Positions 60,988 to 64,000 of a DNA stretch of 64,000 bases are shown in pieces (the first letter of the stretch is position 1; every line of letters begins with the position of its first letter). Below the pieces are notes generated by a model that saw only the letters and a list, made by a program, of their open reading frames with translations, did no database searches and was not told the origin of the DNA. Both the position numbers and the translations under genes were made by a program. Where the stretch lies: assembly GCA_035235625.1 (NCBI GenBank), contig CP141148.1, forward strand, positions 33,357,057 through 33,421,056, read 5' to 3'. Source of the DNA: Saururus chinensis (taxonomy: Eukaryota; Streptophyta; Magnoliopsida; Piperales; Saururaceae).

Positions 60988-63518
60988 TGTATAAGAACCC
61001 TTGTCTTGAACTAGTTTACTTTCAAGTTTATTTATTATTTAATCATCATTAAGTTGTTTAAGCATTTTCAAATCGATTTCAATGATTTTCAAAAATAAAG
61101 GTGATTTCCAAAGATTTTAATCAAAACCAATTTCATATTTAAGAGTTTTAAGTGAATCCAATCAATTTGTGAATTTTTTGTATTTTTTTAAATTTTTTGA
61201 AAATTAGGGTTTGTGGGCCCTACGATTGAATTTAGGGGTTTTAGTCTAAAACGTCCCAAGCATCAAAGAAATTCACTACAAAAATTTTTACAATTTTCCT
61301 GGTCCTAATAAGAGTTTAAATGACCAAAGTACCTACTTTTAGTTAAAAATTCTATTCTCACCCCAAATTTTAATTAGGTATAACCCATTCCTTCGTATAA
61401 AGAAAAAGGGCTAACCCTTTCCCATTTGAGAAATGGCTGAGCCAAGAGATTTGGAGCCTAATTCCCAATTAGGTCAAAAAATGAAGTGATTAGAGGTAAG
61501 ATTTCCTTAATCCTTACTTAATCTTTAGGGTTTTTCTAAAAATCCTCTTAATCTTATCTTCTCATTGATCCAATCTATTTTTAAACCATTAAATTACTAT
61601 TTTACTCCTCTACCTCAAACCCAAATCTTCAAAAATTTGATTTTATGCCTCCTAAGCTCTAGATCTATGATTTGTTCTATGATTTTCAAGTCTAAATCGG
61701 GTTTAAGTGTATTTTAACACAAAAATCATGTTTTTGGAAGGTTTCGGAGGTGATTGAAAAGCAAATCTGACTTAAATTAAGTGGAGAGGTAATAGGTTTT
61801 CATCTCAGCCATAATATGTATGTAAATCTCGATTTTTATATATTTTGATTGATTGAGTTTCATACTTAGGGCTTTAATAGTAGATTTACAAAAAAATTAA
61901 TCTTTTACCTTGATTACTTAGGGTTTTGATTTGAAATGAGTTGATTTAATGTTCTGGAATGCTAATTTAATTTTGATTATGTATGAGGCTTGAAATTAAG
62001 ATTTTAAGTTTCATTAATGATGTTTCGGTTTTGAATTTCGAAATGAAGAAGAAGACCTCAATCTGCCTTGTTCATGATCGATCAGGCCTAGTGGCTGATC
62101 GATTGGCTACACAGCAGATTTGGCCCTTTTTGGTTTTTATGTTTATTTCGGTATTTTTGTTCCCAATTGGTGTTTCAAATACTTATGTGGAGTGTTTTGA
62201 ATAAGAACAAGCTACTCGAAGGGTAGGCTATTTATGTTGATATTTATTAAGCATGCTTAATTATTATGTGGAATTTCATGATTATGGCTAGACATGTTAG
62301 CACATTGATATCTTGAATCTATTTTGGTGAAATTCATATGTTTAAGCATGTTCCAGCAAGGTTATTGTATGATAATGATATGATATGTTATCTTATAATA
62401 TGAATGAATTGTGGATAAATGATGATATCATGTTCTAGCTTAATGTGTAGAATAATTATGCTTGTAAGAGTTGAGCATTTCATTTCACATGAATAGAATG
62501 ATGGTTTATGATTGATTTCACCATAATTTCAGTTGATAACCATGATTAGATTTTTATCAAAACATGTGTATTGCCTTATAAGCTATTATCAAATAATGGT
62601 CATGTGCTTAGGAATATATGAACACACACATGTGGGGAATTTATTATGAAACCGTAGTTGTTTATAATTTGAATATGATGCATGTGGGGACTGATAGGGG
62701 CACTTTCCATATATTGGACTTTACATAGAGATTGCTCACTAATGTATCATGTTCGCATGCATCATGAAGCGGATTTCATGAATGAGACTTTATTGATGTT
62801 TAGCCAAAGTTGATCGATTGGAATGCGATGATGTGAGATTGCGTGCCAGATTAATCGATCGTGAGCTTAATCGAAACTTGGTTGGTCCGCAAGGACATGA
62901 TTTCAATTTGAGTTCCTCATTGGAACATGGATCTTCCCTAGGTTGAGTTGATGGATTTTGATGCGGTTGAGATTTATTTGATGTAGTCACATCTGGACCG
63001 TGAGAATCCAGAGTGGTACGCCATTGTGCACCGGCTACCACGTGTTCTAGGTTTCCACTGAGGAAATCGGATTCTCCATGCCACTGAGATGTCTAAGGTG
63101 AATACACTGCTCTAGGTCTTCGTGAGGAGATTGGACATCCTTGGCCAGGACTATCCAAGGCAAGCAGACCTACTCTAGGTTTTTGAAAGGAAATCGGACT
63201 TCCCTTGTGGATTGTCCAGGGCGAGTAGAGAGGCTGATTATCCCAACACCCTAGGTTTCCATTCGGAAATCGGATTGATGTCTAAGTTGGGTTAAGGCCC
63301 TAGGTTTCCATGGAGGAAATCGAACGATATCTAGAGTAGGTGATATGATTACATTCCTCTCCATGATGGAGACATTTACTATTTGTTGATAATGCATGTG
63401 TATGAGATGAAATTTTGCCTAGATTACATAGGTTGTGTAGGGATATTTGTGATTATATAACACATGTGGATACGATTTATTATGCATGATCTTGATGTAG
63501 TGTGGTTTAAACATTTGT
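60988..63518 (+). mobile_element. LTR fragment of the same family as 42069-45719
   Basis: Starts TGTATAAGAACCC. It follows the same order as the solo LTR: gtgggccctac near 61215, the aattaggt(c/a) block near 61475, the gatcgatcaggcc block near 62085, the tggaccgtgagaatccag block near 62992 and atccttggccaggac near 63140. It is interrupted at 63518 by another LTR. Confidence 0.7.
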
Positions 63519-64000
63519 TGTCACAGCCGGGGTTTTTCAAACCATTTTCCAGTAAATTTCATGAAAATTTTTTGCAATATAACGGCTGTATTTTGTGAAA
63601 ATTGACGAAAATCGAAACCTGTTAAAACATTTTATATTTCTCACATCATCAATTTAAAATCACACAACCTTAAACTTTCTTTTAAATCATCAAAACACAC
63701 CGACTAAACACCCGGGCGTGAGATCAAACAAACACACATAAAAACACGAGTGCCATGGCCATGGGCTTAAATACACATCTCCCAGGCATAGCCGAGTACA
63801 AGTCCGATAACAGTCCCAATATAAACAGTCCATATACAAGTCCAAAATAATACATGCATAAGCTCTCAACTCGCCCAATACATGTATACTCAAAATTTGC
63901 ATCAAATCGTGCATAACTAAACAAAAGAAACTGAATAGTCAAAAATTGACCTGAAGTCCGCAAGTCTATCCTCTCCTCCAAAACTAAGTCCCGCCTATGA
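63519..64000 (-). mobile_element. LTR inserted in the preceding LTR, runs off the window
   Basis: Begins TGTCACAGCCGGGG on the + strand, which is the reversed 3' end of an LTR related to 4563-8977: the shared reversed segment includes ttgcaatataacg and gacgaaaatcgaaacctg. Preceding bases tttgt are the likely target duplication. Its other end is outside the window. Confidence 0.65.

Overview
The window is nuclear DNA from a flowering plant. It carries intronless plant-type organic cation/carnitine transporter (OCT) genes of the major facilitator superfamily, relics of a calcium-dependent protein kinase (CDPK) and an E-class pentatricopeptide repeat (PPR) gene, and a dense load of plant transposons: long solo LTRs, a gag-only LTR element, CACTA-, hAT- and Mutator-like elements and Stowaway-like MITEs. 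Base composition is AT-rich outside the genes. I cannot name the species from the sequence alone.

The backbone is a dispersed tandem array of three OCT paralogs, all on the + strand. OCT-A (1474-3060) is intact. OCT-B (25889-27463) is intact, but its upstream region has been split: the block matching the OCT-A upstream region lies at 19313-20088, and 5.6 kb of inserted DNA separates it from the gene-proximal part at about 25707. OCT-C (52877-55571) is a pseudogene with two nonsense codons, a 4-base deletion and a 1.08-kb antisense solo LTR in the reading frame. B and C also share several kilobases of 3' flank (27464-33131 and 55572-60987). This shows that a gene-plus-flank block was duplicated, and it lets later insertions be read off as filled versus empty sites.

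Region by region: 1-3.3 kb OCT-A; 4.56-8.98 kb a 4.4-kb solo LTR with target duplication GTAAT; 9-14 kb mostly MITE and AT-rich sequence; 14.2-17.2 kb a CDPK relic and a small two-exon membrane-protein gene with a GC-rich promoter; 19.3-25.9 kb the split OCT-B upstream region with a reverse-oriented gag-only LTR element at 20165-23209; 25.9-33.1 kb OCT-B and its TE-rich 3' flank; 33.8-38.8 kb LTR fragments and a 2.07-kb transposon with long terminal inverted repeats; 38.8-41.1 kb a decayed multi-exon gene and a tRNA-like sequence; 42.07-45.72 kb a second solo LTR with target duplication CTCAT; 45.8-47.7 kb an inverted LTR fragment; 48.3-52.1 kb a PPR relic abutting a CACTA-like element full of polypyrimidine blocks; 52.3-61 kb OCT-C and its flank; 61-64 kb nested LTRs.

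Functionally, only the OCT genes form a related group, as membrane transporters for organic cations, carnitine or similar solutes. I found no operon, CRISPR array or novel multi-gene system. The interest lies in the different fates of the three paralogs (intact, promoter-displaced, dead) and in several unusual repeat structures.
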